Part shown: positions 1 through 8,572 of the stretch, in pieces
Numbering within the stretch: position 1 is the stretch's first letter
Layout of the letters: every line of letters begins with the position of its first letter
NCBI GenBank assembly: GCA_046269235.1
Contig: JBJZOS010000015.1
Span: 1 to 37,275 of the forward strand
Origin: Soonwooa sp032078105
Lineage (GTDB): Bacteria > Bacteroidota > Bacteroidia > Flavobacteriales > Weeksellaceae
Length of the DNA stretch: 37,275 bases
Direction: 5' to 3'
Notes under the pieces: model-generated
The model's database searches: none
What the model was told of the DNA's origin: nothing
What the model saw: the letters and a program-made list of their open reading frames with translations, nothing else
Program-made: the position numbers and the translations under genes

Positions 1-24
1 GGTGTCGTTGTTTTCTGTTTCCAT
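1..24 (-). CDS. Start of a protein gene leaving the window, probably an IS transposase
   Basis: Read leftward, an ATG at 24-22 opens eight codons (METENNDT) before the window ends. The only support is context: the ATG lies 27 nt inside the inverted-repeat sequence at 51-69, the usual spacing between the terminal repeat and the first transposase ORF of IS3-like elements. No family domain is visible in eight residues, so the transposase call is an inference. Confidence 0.3.
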
Positions 25-50
25 AGGATACTAAAAGTGTTTAATTTTTA

Positions 51-69
51 GTCAACCTATTTTGGTACG
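51..69 (-). repeat. Putative IS terminal inverted repeat, left copy
   Basis: On the minus strand this reads CGTACCAAAATAGGTTGAC. It matches the minus-to-plus counterpart at 37206-37224 (TGTTCCAAAATAGGTTGAC) in 17 of 19 positions, with 15 identical in a row. Beyond the repeat the two sequences diverge, so these would be ends of two related elements rather than two ends of one. The element would extend leftward out of the window. Confidence 0.45.
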
Positions 70-71
70 AT

Positions 72-152
72 AGATTGAAAAGCATTTCGTACAACGGAAA
101 AAGTATTGGCGAAGTGCGGGCTTTAACTGAAGAAAAGTTCAATAAAAACTGA
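72..152 (+). pseudogene. Possible C-terminal remnant of a gene cut by the IS
   Basis: Directly after the putative IS end, one frame stays open and then stops at 150-152. It encodes a protein-like tail of about 26 residues that includes the stretches SISYNGKSIGEV and RALTEEKFNKN. No start lies between the IS end and this frame. It reads like the 3' end of a gene truncated by the insertion. The family is not recognised. Confidence 0.25.
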
Positions 153-723
153 ACTAAGCAAAAACTTTTTCCTTATGGCAATACAATGTTAGGCGATCGC
201 CCTGACTGTTTTCTAGCTTTTCTATTTTTATGGTGGGTGCTAGTATTATAATTACGGTTGTTAAATTTAAATCTGAGTTAGAATAAATATAAATCCAATG
301 TAGAATAATTTACTTTTGGTAAGAGATATTTATACTTGCGTATAGGATAATTTAGTTTACGGTTGTAATAAATAAAACGGCGGATACAATAAATAGGTTT
401 GCGGAGCGAACCTATTTAATTGAGGGCTAAAGATTTTATTTCGTGATAGCGAATATTACATCTTGGGTTGGTTATGCTTTGGGCACAACCTAATTATACA
501 CAACGATGCACCTTAAAACTCTACCAAACTGATACCATGGATAGGGCGTGTAAATCGTATCGGTACAAAAGCAAGTGCCATTTACACTTACTTATTTTAC
601 ACTTCGGATCAAGGCGATTCGCAAATACGATTGACAAAACCGTCTTTAAAAAAATTTACGTGTAATATCATTTAGGACAAAAGAATAACTCTCCGCGTCA
701 ACAAAGTGCATTGTTTTAAAAAT
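153..723. other. Intergenic stretch with hairpins, no gene seen
   Basis: About 570 bp of AT-rich DNA without a convincing reading frame. It contains a 9-bp perfect hairpin (AAATAGGTT at 391-399, AACCTATTT at 409-417, loop TGCGGAGCG) and a second imperfect hairpin at about 473-489 (GGTTATGC / GCACAACC, one mismatch). A 65-codon frame at 468-665 has no protein-like composition. Confidence 0.5.
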
Positions 724-2295
724 TTAATTCATTCCCAGTTTTTCCTCCTGTAAATCGAGCATTTTTAAATGTTTGCGTATAATTTCTTCATCCAGCAGAA
801 TTTCCTCACGGTTTTTGTAGATCAGCCATTCGCGCTGCTGGTTGATGATATCCAGGTAAATTTCACGGTATTCCGGAAAATTCAGAATAACTTCCGAACT
901 GTTCACACGGTTTTCCCAGGTTTGCAACTGATCCTGTAACGCCGGGAATTTTTCAAGTTTTTCAAAATGGGTATCCCGGATTCTCTTCACCCCTATTTTT
1001 GCAAGTTCGTTCCGGATTTCATAATCGATTTCCTTTTCAGAGCGGGTAAAATCAGGATCCTGAATTTTGAATTTTTTGATGAGAAAAGGCAGCGTCAAAC
1101 CGTGAACCACCAAAGTGAGCAGAATGACCACGAAAGTGATAAATAAAATCAAGTTCCTGTGCGGAAAGGGTGTTCCATCCTGCAAAGTCAGCGGAATTGA
1201 AAGTGCAGCAGCCAGTGAAACCACGCCGCGCATTCCCGTCCAACCGATTAAAGCAGGTCCTTTCCAGCCTGGATTTTGTCGGTCGGCAACAGTAATGAAA
1301 TTACGCATAATCATAGTAGTGAATACGGCGCCATAAGCCGCAACGATTCTTGTTATCATCAGAATAACTGTAATCAAAACGCCATAACCGAATGCTGTGG
1401 ACAAATCTGTTTCAAGTCCTGAAACAATCTGCGGAAGGTCGAGCCCAATCATAATAAAAACAATACCATTCAGCAAAAAAACCAAACTGCTCCAGACATT
1501 TAGCGTCCCCAAACGCGATGAAGTTGCCAAAAACGAATGACTTCTGTTGGAAAGCAACAAACCACCACTAACTACAGCCAAAACACCGGAAGCGTGAAGC
1601 TCTTCCGCCACAAGATACATGAGGAAAGGCGTCACGAGTGTGAGGACGATATCGATATTGGCGTCAGTTGGCAACAAGCGGTGCATCTTCATAAAGAAAA
1701 TCCCTATAAGGATTCCGATTCCAGCACCACCGATACACATCCACAGGAAACTAAGGGCAGCTTCCTGCCAGATGAATTGTCCTGTCGCAACGGCAATCAT
1801 TGCAAAGCGGAAAATAATCAATGATGAAGCATCGTTCAGCAAACTTTCACCTTCAAGAATCGAAGAATACCGTTTCGGAATTTTTACAAATTTCAAAATC
1901 GCTCCAGCGCTTACGGCATCCGGCGGCGAAACTATTCCACCCAAAAGAAAACCCAGGGCCAGCGAAAATCCAGGAATAAAATGATTGGCGACAAATGCTA
2001 CAACCAAAGAGGTAATAAACACCACCACGAAAGCAAAACTGACCACAATCCTGCGCCAGCGCCACAATTCTTTCCACGAAGTCGCCCAGGCAGCTTCATA
2101 CAAAAGTGGCGGCAGGAATATAAAAAATATCAGTTCAGGTTCTAAATGAATTGTAGGCGTGCCAGGAATGAAACTGATGACCAGACCGGCCAGGACCAGC
2201 AACACCGGATAGGCAACTTTTATTTTTTTGGCAAGCATCACCAGCAAAACGGTGATGATCACCAGGATCAGGTAAAATGTAAGATTATCAAGCAT
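724..2295 (-). CDS. CPA1-family Na+/H+ antiporter
   Basis: A 523-residue inner-membrane cation/proton antiporter that would exchange Na+ (or K+) for H+ in pH and salt homeostasis. The first 420 residues consist of about 12 hydrophobic segments. Family signatures are visible: the SPPDAVSAG segment (equivalent to the DPVAV ion-binding aspartate region), GESLLNDASS, and TGMRGVVSLAAAL. The last 100 residues form a charged cytoplasmic tail. The length fits bacterial NhaP/YjcE-type proteins. It lies 20 bp after the GNAT gene on the same strand, so the two are probably co-transcribed. Ion specificity cannot be read from the sequence. Confidence 0.92.
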   Translation of the reverse strand: MLDNLTFYLILVIITVLLVMLAKKIKVAYPVLLVLAGLVISFIPGTPTIHLEPELIFFIFLPPLLYEAAWATSWKELWRWRRIVVSFAFVVVFITSLVVAFVANHFIPGFSLALGFLLGGIVSPPDAVSAGAILKFVKIPKRYSSILEGESLLNDASSLIIFRFAMIAVATGQFIWQEAALSFLWMCIGGAGIGILIGIFFMKMHRLLPTDANIDIVLTLVTPFLMYLVAEELHASGVLAVVSGGLLLSNRSHSFLATSSRLGTLNVWSSLVFLLNGIVFIMIGLDLPQIVSGLETDLSTAFGYGVLITVILMITRIVAAYGAVFTTMIMRNFITVADRQNPGWKGPALIGWTGMRGVVSLAAALSIPLTLQDGTPFPHRNLILFITFVVILLTLVVHGLTLPFLIKKFKIQDPDFTRSEKEIDYEIRNELAKIGVKRIRDTHFEKLEKFPALQDQLQTWENRVNSSEVILNFPEYREIYLDIINQQREWLIYKNREEILLDEEIIRKHLKMLDLQEEKLGMN

Positions 2296-2315
2296 TTAGG
2301 TTTTAGATTTTATGA

Positions 2316-2825
2316 TTAAAGAAGTTTCTCGAAAGCTTTTCTTTCACCGCCTGCCAGGTAAACCTCGCCGCAATAAGTATAGCCCAGTTTTTTGAGTAGG
2401 TGAAGCATGGCTGCGTTATCAAAATTCGTGTCCACTTTTACGCTGAAAATTCCGTTTTGGCGAGAGAGATCTTCAATCTTTCGGAACATCTCTGTAGCGT
2501 AGCCTTTTCCGGCAACTTCATCAGAGACTGCTAATCGGTGTACCACATTGAAATCCCCGTCCGAAAGCCATTTTCCCTCAATATTTTCATAAGCCGGTTC
2601 ATCGTTCAAAATCACGGCACTGTAGGCGACAACATTATCATTTTCCTCAAGAACATAGCCGATTTGCTTTTCAATATCTGAATTTACGGTTTCAGGATTT
2701 GGATATCCGTTTTGCCACTGTTGGGAGTTGTCCAGCCTGCGTCTTTCGATCGCCTGTTGGAGAATTTCCCAGATTCTATCGGCGTCGTCCTGCGTTGCCT
2801 TTCTGAATTTTATTTCTGATATCAT
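2316..2825 (-). CDS. GNAT-family N-acetyltransferase
   Basis: A 169-residue single-domain acetyltransferase that would move an acetyl group from acetyl-CoA to an amine. The acetyl-CoA loop is visible as VAGKGYATEMF (Q/RxxGxG/A-type motif A), preceded by the beta-strand NVVHRLAV; the C-terminal NAAMLHLLKKLGY segment matches the usual motif B. The substrate is unknown. It is first in a likely two-gene unit with the antiporter 20 bp downstream. Confidence 0.85.
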   Translation of the reverse strand: MISEIKFRKATQDDADRIWEILQQAIERRRLDNSQQWQNGYPNPETVNSDIEKQIGYVLEENDNVVAYSAVILNDEPAYENIEGKWLSDGDFNVVHRLAVSDEVAGKGYATEMFRKIEDLSRQNGIFSVKVDTNFDNAAMLHLLKKLGYTYCGEVYLAGGERKAFEKLL

Positions 2826-3035
2826 TAATTATAACTTTAAACCTCACTTCAAATCCTACTCAAAGTTTCAAACGAAATCGCGAGTGAGTTGACCAGTATC
2901 CCAAAGCAGAGCCGATTGCGAAACTGGTTTTGATTGACGCTCATTTATTTTGTGACCTGACAAATATATATATAAATTGTTAAAAACTATTCAGCAATGC
3001 CAGTACCTGATAGATTTTATCTAATTTAAATTTTC

Positions 3036-3050
3036 TACAATTATATTGTA
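3036..3050 (+). promoter_or_regulatory. OhrR operator
   Basis: TACAATTATATTGTA is a perfect inverted repeat (TACAAT, 3 nt, ATTGTA). It closely resembles the AATTGTA-type inverted repeat I recall for the Bacillus subtilis OhrR operator. It overlaps the -33 element of the promoter for the nitroreductase-ohrR-ohr operon, so bound OhrR would block RNA polymerase. A further half-like site (ATTGTACGCAAT) overlaps its right end. Confidence 0.7.
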
Positions 3051-3076
3051 CGCAATTTAAATTCGTGGTACATTTG
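3045..3076 (+). promoter_or_regulatory. Bacteroidota-type promoter of the peroxide operon
   Basis: ATTG at 3045-3048, a 20-nt spacer, then TACATTTG at 3069-3076 fits the -33/-7 pattern TTTG-N19-21-TAnnTTTG. Transcription should start near 3082, giving a leader of about 58 nt before the ATG at 3140. Confidence 0.7.
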
Positions 3077-3139
3077 CAAAAGAATTTTTAAACTGCGAGA
3101 GTTTAAAATAATGTTTAACTAATTTATAATACAATATCA

Positions 3140-3772
3140 ATGTCACTATTAGAAAATCTACAATGGAGACACGCAGTAAAGGCGTATGACCCAACCAAAA
3201 AAGTTGCAAAGGAAGATTTAGACCGCATTTTAGAAGCGGCCAGGCTGGCTCCAACTTCATCCGGACTTCAACCCTTCAGAATTATTTCTGTAGAGAACCA
3301 GGAACTAAAGGAAAAAATGGTGGTAGGTGCTTTAAATCCGGAAGTAATGAGAGATTGTTCTCATGTATTAGTTTTTGCAGCCTGGGACAGCTATTCCGAA
3401 GAAAAAATTGACAAAGTTTATGATTATCACACCGATGTGAGAGAATTGCCAAGAGGCAGATTCGGGAGCTATACCGATCAGTTGAAAAAAATGTACGGAG
3501 CGCAAACAGCAGATCAGCATTTTGCACATACAGCGCGCCAAACCTACATTGCTCTTGCATTGGCAATGGCACAAGCGGCTGAACTGAAAATCGACAGCAC
3601 CCCAGCCGAAGGTTTCAGCAATGAAGTGGTAGATGAAATTTTAGGTCTGCGCAAAATGGGCTTAAAAAGTGTAAGTTTGCTTTATCTTGGCTACCGCGAC
3701 GAAGAAAAAGATTGGCTTTCCAATATGAAAAAAGTAAGAGTTCCACTGGAGGAATTTGTTATTTTTAAATAA
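3140..3772 (+). CDS. NAD(P)H-dependent FMN nitroreductase, NfsB-like
   Basis: A 210-residue nitroreductase-fold flavoenzyme that would use FMN and NAD(P)H to reduce nitro compounds, quinones or similar electrophiles. The N-terminal RHAVKAYDPTKKV (phosphate-binding Arg region), ARLAPTSSGLQPFRII (FMN-binding) and the C-terminal LGLRKMGLKSVSLLYLGY segment are typical of the NfsB/YdgI group. It is first in an operon with ohrR (15 bp gap) and ohr, behind an OhrR operator, so it is probably induced by organic hydroperoxides and takes part in clearing their products. Confidence 0.88.
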   Translation: MSLLENLQWRHAVKAYDPTKKVAKEDLDRILEAARLAPTSSGLQPFRIISVENQELKEKMVVGALNPEVMRDCSHVLVFAAWDSYSEEKIDKVYDYHTDVRELPRGRFGSYTDQLKKMYGAQTADQHFAHTARQTYIALALAMAQAAELKIDSTPAEGFSNEVVDEILGLRKMGLKSVSLLYLGYRDEEKDWLSNMKKVRVPLEEFVIFK

Positions 3773-3787
3773 AGTTATTTCCTGCAA

Positions 3788-4225
3788 ATGATGGAAAAAT
3801 CGGAATCTTTAAAACTTGATCAACAAATCTGCTTTCCGCTCTACGTTCTTTCCAAGGAAATTACGGGACTGTACAGGCCTCTTCTGCAGGAACTGGATTT
3901 AACCTACCCACAATACCTTGTGATGATGGTCCTTTGGGAACAGGAAGGCCTGACAGTATCTGCTATCGGTGAAAAACTTTTTCTGGATAGCGGCACTTTG
4001 ACTCCCGTGCTTAAAAGACTGGAAAGCAAAGGCTTAATCAACAGAATCAGAAATAAGAGCGATGAAAGAATGGTGCTGCTGTTCCTCACCGAACAGGGTA
4101 AAGATTTGAGACAACAGGCGTGCTGCATTCCGCAAAAACTTCTTTCGCAAATCCATATTAAAATTGAAGATCTCGAAAATTTTAAAGAGACCTTAACACA
4201 ATTAATCAATACTTTAAAAAAGTAA
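3788..4225 (+). CDS. ohrR: OhrR, MarR-family organic peroxide sensor and repressor
   Basis: A 145-residue winged-helix repressor of the organic hydroperoxide response. The reactive cysteine is Cys15, and Tyr19, Tyr29 and Tyr40 fall at the residue numbers known for the sensing pocket of B. subtilis OhrR. The recognition region LFLDSGTLTPVLKRLESKGL is characteristic of the family. Extra cysteines at 112-113 could allow a disulfide as in two-Cys OhrR proteins. The start at 3788 is the first of two adjacent ATGs and gives the canonical Cys15 position. The gene sits between the nitroreductase and ohr (3 bp gap), so it should repress its own operon. Confidence 0.93.
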   Translation: MMEKSESLKLDQQICFPLYVLSKEITGLYRPLLQELDLTYPQYLVMMVLWEQEGLTVSAIGEKLFLDSGTLTPVLKRLESKGLINRIRNKSDERMVLLFLTEQGKDLRQQACCIPQKLLSQIHIKIEDLENFKETLTQLINTLKK

Positions 4226-4228
4226 CTT

Positions 4229-4651
4229 ATGAGACCAATGTACACTACCAGTGTCACCGCAAAGGGTGGCAGAAACGGCCAGGTAAAAAGCGACAATGGC
4301 GTTATAGATTTAGCAGTACGAATGCCAAAAGCTCTGGGCGGCGCGAATGACGATTTCGCAAACCCGGAAATGCTTTTTGCGGCAGGTTATTCCGCATGTT
4401 TTGACAGCGCCCTGAACAGAGTCATTATGCTTACAAAAACCGAAACGGGTGAAACCACCGTAACAGCCAAAGTAGGCATAGGCAAAATTGAAAACGGCGG
4501 ATTCGGGCTTGACGTGGAACTCGAGGTAAATATCCCGGGCGTTTCCCTGGAAGAAGCGCAGGAACTTACAGAAAAAGCGCATCAAATTTGCCCTTATTCT
4601 AATGCCACCAGAAATAATATCGAAGTGAAATTATCGGTGACCCATAATTAG
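4229..4651 (+). CDS. ohr: Organic hydroperoxide resistance protein Ohr (OsmC family)
   Basis: A 140-residue thiol peroxidase that reduces organic and fatty-acid hydroperoxides, normally as a dimer recycled by lipoylated proteins. The peroxidatic Cys57 (AAGYSACFDSAL) and resolving Cys121 (ICPYSNATRNN) are present, as are Arg15 and Glu47 in the positions that assist the active-site thiolate. Length and motifs fit Ohr rather than OsmC. It is last in the operon, 3 bp after ohrR, and is followed by a terminator about 100 bp downstream. Confidence 0.94.
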   Translation: MRPMYTTSVTAKGGRNGQVKSDNGVIDLAVRMPKALGGANDDFANPEMLFAAGYSACFDSALNRVIMLTKTETGETTVTAKVGIGKIENGGFGLDVELEVNIPGVSLEEAQELTEKAHQICPYSNATRNNIEVKLSVTHN

Positions 4652-4750
4652 TGTTTCCTTTAACTTGCAATCCCAACGCTACCTATGCATAGAAGCTTAG
4701 GAGCTTTTTCAACATTCTTGTTTTATGCTAAAAAATTGATAAAAATATTG

Positions 4751-4778
4751 AAGAGACCTCTAGAATGGTCTCTTTTTT
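4751..4778 (+). terminator. Rho-independent terminator after ohr
   Basis: AAGAGACC (4751-4758), loop TCTAGAAT, GGTCTCTT (4767-4774), followed by a T run. Its stem resembles the terminator at 5943-5974. The rest of the 4652-5030 gap shows no gene and no convincing TAnnTTTG promoter for the next gene. Confidence 0.8.
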
Positions 4779-5030
4779 GTAAGTCAGTTATAACCTTATT
4801 TAATGGATCTTTACAAAATTGTGCGAGTAATTAAGCTACCAAAGATTAAGTTTGTTATTTTTTGCACTATGGGAAGTCGGCGGCAATGTTAACAGTAGTT
4901 TTTCGATGCAAATTTATGTTTATCTCAAAACTAATTTCTTCAATTTTTAATACTTCTCAAGACTTAAATCTGTCTTTTATAATCATTAATTAGGTCATCA
5001 AACATTTTAAATTAATCAAAAAAAAAAATA

Positions 5031-5807
5031 ATGAACACATTTAAATTTTTAACCGTAGCAACACTAACCACCATTCTTGTTTCTTGCAACGAGAGTAAAT
5101 CAACCGCAGACCTTGCAAATAAAGAGCAGACAAAAACAGAGGCACAGCAGAATAATGATTTTACTTCAGCAATCTACACGGCAACATTGCCTTGCGCAGA
5201 TTGTATGGGTATCGAAACCTATATCACTTTTCAAAAGGATAACAAAGCGGTTAAAAGTACATCGTATTTAGACAGCGACGGTACTTCTGAAAACGAGTAT
5301 GGTACCTGGACAAAGAATGATGACATTATTGAAGTGTCCATCCCAAATTCGCCCAAAGAATATTATCTGGTAAAACCAAACAAAACCTTGGTAAGATTGG
5401 ATGCTGATAAGAAAGAAGTAAGCGGAGAATTAGCCAAAAATTATATTTTTAAAGAAGTAAAAACATTCACGCCCGCTCAGTTGAACGGTACCTATAACAC
5501 CAACACCGATGGGAAAGGATACAACCAAATTTTGGAATTAAAATCTGAAAATGACAGTATTTATTCAGTGAAAATTTCTTTTACCGGTGCTTCAAAAGGA
5601 TGTACGTTTGAAGGCAAAGGAAAGTTAGTGAATAATCAGATTGATGTTGATTTAAAAACCTTCAATAAAGATTTAAAAGGTACAATGACGATTTTATTTA
5701 AGGATAAAACAGCTGAAGTATTTACTTCGAAATTTGAAGATAGATTCGCACTAAATTTCTTTTGTGGCGGCGGTGGAAGTTTAGCCGGAGATTATTATAA
5801 AAAATAG
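5031..5807 (+). CDS. NlpE-like outer envelope lipoprotein
   Basis: A 258-residue lipoprotein. The N-terminus MNTFKFLTVATLTTILVSC is a type II signal peptide with the lipid-bearing Cys at residue 19. Residues about 50-150 match the NlpE N-terminal domain, including ATLPCADCMGIETYITF with its CxxC, the pattern I associate with the copper-resistance/stress lipoprotein NlpE. Residues about 155-258 form a second beta-rich domain (LNGTYNTNTDGKGY) ending in a Cys-Gly4 stretch. An A9 run sits immediately upstream of the ATG instead of a Shine-Dalgarno site. A metal or surface-stress role is inferred from the domain only. Confidence 0.78.
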   Translation: MNTFKFLTVATLTTILVSCNESKSTADLANKEQTKTEAQQNNDFTSAIYTATLPCADCMGIETYITFQKDNKAVKSTSYLDSDGTSENEYGTWTKNDDIIEVSIPNSPKEYYLVKPNKTLVRLDADKKEVSGELAKNYIFKEVKTFTPAQLNGTYNTNTDGKGYNQILELKSENDSIYSVKISFTGASKGCTFEGKGKLVNNQIDVDLKTFNKDLKGTMTILFKDKTAEVFTSKFEDRFALNFFCGGGGSLAGDYYKK

Positions 5808-5942
5808 ATATTAAAAGAGGTGTATTAATAGCTGACCGATAAATAACTTCGCTTGATCGCTGGTAGTCCAAATATGAAATTGTTGTTGAACGGAAGGCTA
5901 TTTAGCATTATAGATTTTACCGTAAAAAATTTTTAAAAAAAT

Positions 5943-5974
5943 AAAAGAGACTTCCAGAAAGGTCTCTTTTTTTT
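5943..5974 (+). terminator. Terminator between NlpE-like gene and GreA/GreB-like gene
   Basis: AAAAGAGAC (5943-5951) pairs with GTCTCTTTT (5962-5970) across a 10-nt loop and continues into T8. The A/T symmetry means it could act for both convergent genes. Confidence 0.8.
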
Positions 5975-6016
5975 GCTAGTGGGTTTCATCCGTTTTTTCA
6001 AAACTTCACAAATCCA

Positions 6017-6517
6017 TCAATATTTTATCGACACAATTTCAAACTGCTTTTCCGCTTTTCCCAATTTTAGTGTCACGCGATCGCCGACCTTTCTGTCCAT
6101 AAAGATTTTCGCAATCGGAGAAGTAAACGCTATTTTTCCTTCTGCAACATTTGCCTCATCGACGCCGACAATCTGATAATGCTGGACTTTGGGATCTGAG
6201 TCAACTTTAAAGTACACTTCAGCACCGAACTTCACTATATTTTTGGGTTGTTTGGCAAGATTAACAATTTTCGCAGACGAAATTCTATCGAGTAACAGTT
6301 GCAGTTTCGCATTGATTAAATTGACGGCAATGCGATTTTCATTCTCGTCCGAAATCAAAGTATTGTCGCGCTCCTGAATCATTTGATCACGTTCGGCGAG
6401 TAACTGAGCGTATCCGATCTCTGTAACGAAGTTTACCGTACCGGGCGGTAAATCGGCACGCGGCGGAATCAGCGGAATTTCCTCCTGATCACCTTCTTTC
6501 ACAAATCCCCTACTCAT
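6017..6517 (-). CDS. GreA/GreB-family transcription elongation factor
   Basis: A 166-residue protein whose C-terminal 80 residues form the FKBP-like Gre domain (VQHYQIVGVDEANVAEGKIA, then IAKIFMDRKVGDRVTLKLG). The middle part (residues about 35-90) is the helical region. The N-terminal 25 residues, rich in Pro and acidic residues, are typical of the Bacteroidota version. It would bind the RNA polymerase secondary channel and rescue backtracked complexes, or act as a Gre-like modulator. It is transcribed convergently with the NlpE-like gene. Confidence 0.85.
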   Translation of the reverse strand: MSRGFVKEGDQEEIPLIPPRADLPPGTVNFVTEIGYAQLLAERDQMIQERDNTLISDENENRIAVNLINAKLQLLLDRISSAKIVNLAKQPKNIVKFGAEVYFKVDSDPKVQHYQIVGVDEANVAEGKIAFTSPIAKIFMDRKVGDRVTLKLGKAEKQFEIVSIKY

Positions 6518-6801
6518 ATATTCTAGTTTTAAATTTATTGATACGTCGTGAGTTTGAAAAATTTATCTAATAAAATTAACCGTTTTAAGGCTATGATGTT
6601 TGCAAACCTGTTTCGAAAAGCACTTAACTGCAAAGCGCTCAATACAGACAACAGCCGCTAAGCCTCGATTGTTTCATTGACTGCAATGTAAATATACATT
6701 TTTTAAGGCACTTCGCATTTTTCAGACACAAGAATGAAATCATTACAAAATGGCAATTATTTTTGCACCGCACCGCAATTAGCATCTCTGTTTGTACTTT
6801 C

Positions 6802-7362
6802 CTAAATATCACTTCTAATCCTACTCAAAGTTTCCTGAGATATGCCAAGATAAGAAGCGATCATCCCAAGCGGCGCACGCAAAAGTATATCAGAATTTTC
6901 TTCTAAAAACTGAACATATTTTTCCTTCGCCGTCATATTCTGCAAGGAACTGATGTGCCTTTCCATATTCGACATCAGTAGCCCCAACATACGGCGACTG
7001 AAATTGGCTATGGTAAGCGAAGTTTCGCAGAGTTCTTCCATTTTCGAGTACCGGAAAAAGACAATCTCACTGTCTTCTATGGCTTCAATGGAATGCCGCG
7101 CCGGAATTTTCTCAAAAATGGTGTCTTTATTGGCGAGAATGCTGTTTTCGGGGTAAAAATTAGTGGTAATGTCTTTTCCTTTTTCAAAATAAAACGAGCG
7201 CAGAAGCCCTTTTTCTACAAAATACACCTTGCGGTTTAAAGTGTTCTGATCGCTGATAACGGTTCCTTTTTTTACAGATATTTTTTCGGTCTGGGTGTTC
7301 AGAAAACTACGAATATCATCGTCGATGGTGATGTAGGTGGAAAGCATTTCGGGAAAAGTCAT
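6802..7362 (-). CDS. Crp/Fnr-family transcriptional regulator
   Basis: A 186-residue regulator with an N-terminal cyclic-nucleotide-binding-type beta-barrel (KKGTVISDQNTLNRKVYFVEKGLLRSF) and a short C-terminal helix-turn-helix (LGMIASYLGISQETLSRIRSDI). This is the usual size for Bacteroidota members of the family. There are no Fe-S-type cysteines, and the ligand is unknown. A TATTTTTG box on the minus strand at 7386-7379 lies 17-24 nt upstream of the ATG and may be the -7 element, though no clear -33 element precedes it. The 284 bp downstream of the gene (6518-6801) shows nothing recognisable. Confidence 0.85.
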   Translation of the reverse strand: MTFPEMLSTYITIDDDIRSFLNTQTEKISVKKGTVISDQNTLNRKVYFVEKGLLRSFYFEKGKDITTNFYPENSILANKDTIFEKIPARHSIEAIEDSEIVFFRYSKMEELCETSLTIANFSRRMLGLLMSNMERHISSLQNMTAKEKYVQFLEENSDILLRAPLGMIASYLGISQETLSRIRSDI

Positions 7363-7388
7363 CAGGATTCAATTTGTACAAAAATAAA

Positions 7389-7416
7389 AATAATGCCCCA
7401 GAAATGAGGCATTATT
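7389..7416 (-). terminator. Terminator after the alpha/beta hydrolase gene
   Basis: AATAATGCC (7389-7397) and GGCATTATT (7408-7416) form a 9-bp perfect stem with a 10-nt loop. On the minus strand it is followed by a T-rich stretch. It separates the hydrolase gene from the Crp/Fnr gene. Confidence 0.8.
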
Positions 7417-7443
7417 CTCTAACTAAACATTAAAAATAAACTA

Positions 7444-8442
7444 TTACAAATCAATCTTCTGTAGCCAACTGAAAAGTTCGTCATATACTTTTTCGCGCAC
7501 CGGTTTTTTGGAAAGCACCAAATCGTGAATGCCGCCTTTTACGGGAATTATCGTCACATCTCCTTTTAAATTTTCAGCATTTTTATGAATATCCTTCACG
7601 TTCAGGATGATATCGGTGGAAGTCACTTCCTCATTCCAGACTTTTGGATAGCCCGACTTTTCAGAATGCATCACCAATACCGGAACCTTGACTTCTGCGT
7701 TGCGGATGTCTTTGTGTCCGCGATGAATGGCACGGATAAATCCGAAATTCACTTTCCAATTCGTATTGGGTTTCAGTTTTAAATCATAATTCCATTCACC
7801 TTTAAAATCTTTATGCAGACTTTCGCCGTAAAAAGAGGAAAAGCCACCGCCAATTTTCGTATCAGGATAATGTTTTCCCAAACCGCTAATGATAGGAACC
7901 CCAATTTTTTTTGCCAGAAACCCCATATTGAAATCATAAAACGGACTGTTCACCCAAAGGCCGGCAATGTTCGGATTTTCAGTGTGATATTTCATATACC
8001 GTGTCGTAATCAAGCCGCCGGTTGAATGCCCTGCCAACAGAATTTTGTTATGATTTTCAGCAGCAATGATTTTTAAAGCTTCATCGATTTCGGCATTGTA
8101 TTCGTCCAGATTTCTGACATTATTAAAAGTTTGATGCGGCAGATATGAGCGCCCATATTTTCTTAAATCCAAAGCATAAAAGTCAAAGCCTTTTTCATTG
8201 AATTTTTCAGCCATTTCCCTCTGAAAAAAATAATCGTTAAATCCGTGAATATACAACACAGCTTTATGGGTCGGACTTTCCGCTTTTTTGCGGATGATAG
8301 TTGCGGTAATTGTCCCTTCATAATCGTTGGGAAAATTCAATGTTTTCTGCTCAAAACCGTTTCCCAAAATATCCGGCGTATATTCCTGCGAAAAGAAAAA
8401 GCCCGAAAGGAAAATCAGCAGCAGTAAAAAGTTGTTTTTCAT
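7444..8442 (-). CDS. Secreted alpha/beta hydrolase, S33/monoacylglycerol-lipase-like
   Basis: A 332-residue alpha/beta-hydrolase with an N-terminal signal peptide (MKNNFLLLLIFLSGFFFSQ), so it should work outside the cytoplasm. The nucleophile elbow is GHSTGG with Ser140; the oxyanion-loop region is LYIHGFNDYFFQ, and the C-terminal GGIHDL supplies the likely catalytic His. Such enzymes cleave esters, often mono- or lysophospholipids. An 18-bp palindrome 49 bp upstream is almost identical to one before oleate hydratase, which supports a role in fatty-acid release or lipid stress, but the substrate is not known. Confidence 0.85.
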   Translation of the reverse strand: MKNNFLLLLIFLSGFFFSQEYTPDILGNGFEQKTLNFPNDYEGTITATIIRKKAESPTHKAVLYIHGFNDYFFQREMAEKFNEKGFDFYALDLRKYGRSYLPHQTFNNVRNLDEYNAEIDEALKIIAAENHNKILLAGHSTGGLITTRYMKYHTENPNIAGLWVNSPFYDFNMGFLAKKIGVPIISGLGKHYPDTKIGGGFSSFYGESLHKDFKGEWNYDLKLKPNTNWKVNFGFIRAIHRGHKDIRNAEVKVPVLVMHSEKSGYPKVWNEEVTSTDIILNVKDIHKNAENLKGDVTIIPVKGGIHDLVLSKKPVREKVYDELFSWLQKIDL

Positions 8443-8490
8443 TCTCTAGTTGTTTGTTAACGCAAAGCTCGGGCTTTCTTTTAAATTTAG

Positions 8491-8508
8491 TTTTGACATT
8501 TATCAAAA
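8491..8508 (-). promoter_or_regulatory. Putative operator upstream of the alpha/beta hydrolase gene
   Basis: TTTTGACATTTATCAAAA differs by one base from the perfect palindrome at 14481-14498. On the minus strand a GAGCTTTG sequence (8470-8463) follows after 20 nt and may be a weak -7 box, so the palindrome would cover the -33 region. The hydrolase ATG is 49 bp downstream. A TetR-type dimer is a likely binder, but none is identified. Confidence 0.55.
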
Positions 8509-8572
8509 AAGGAACGCCCGAAAATTTCCGGACGGTGTATTTTGTTGATAAAAGTTGAAATATTTGGTTTTA

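Noticed and set aside
473..510. attC-like integron site suggested by GGTTATGC...GCACAACC and ACACAACG
   Set aside because: The boxes do not match the GTTRRRY core, and no integron integrase or cassette array is present.
468..665. 65-codon frame in the left intergenic stretch
   Set aside because: Composition is not protein-like and no domain or promoter supports it.
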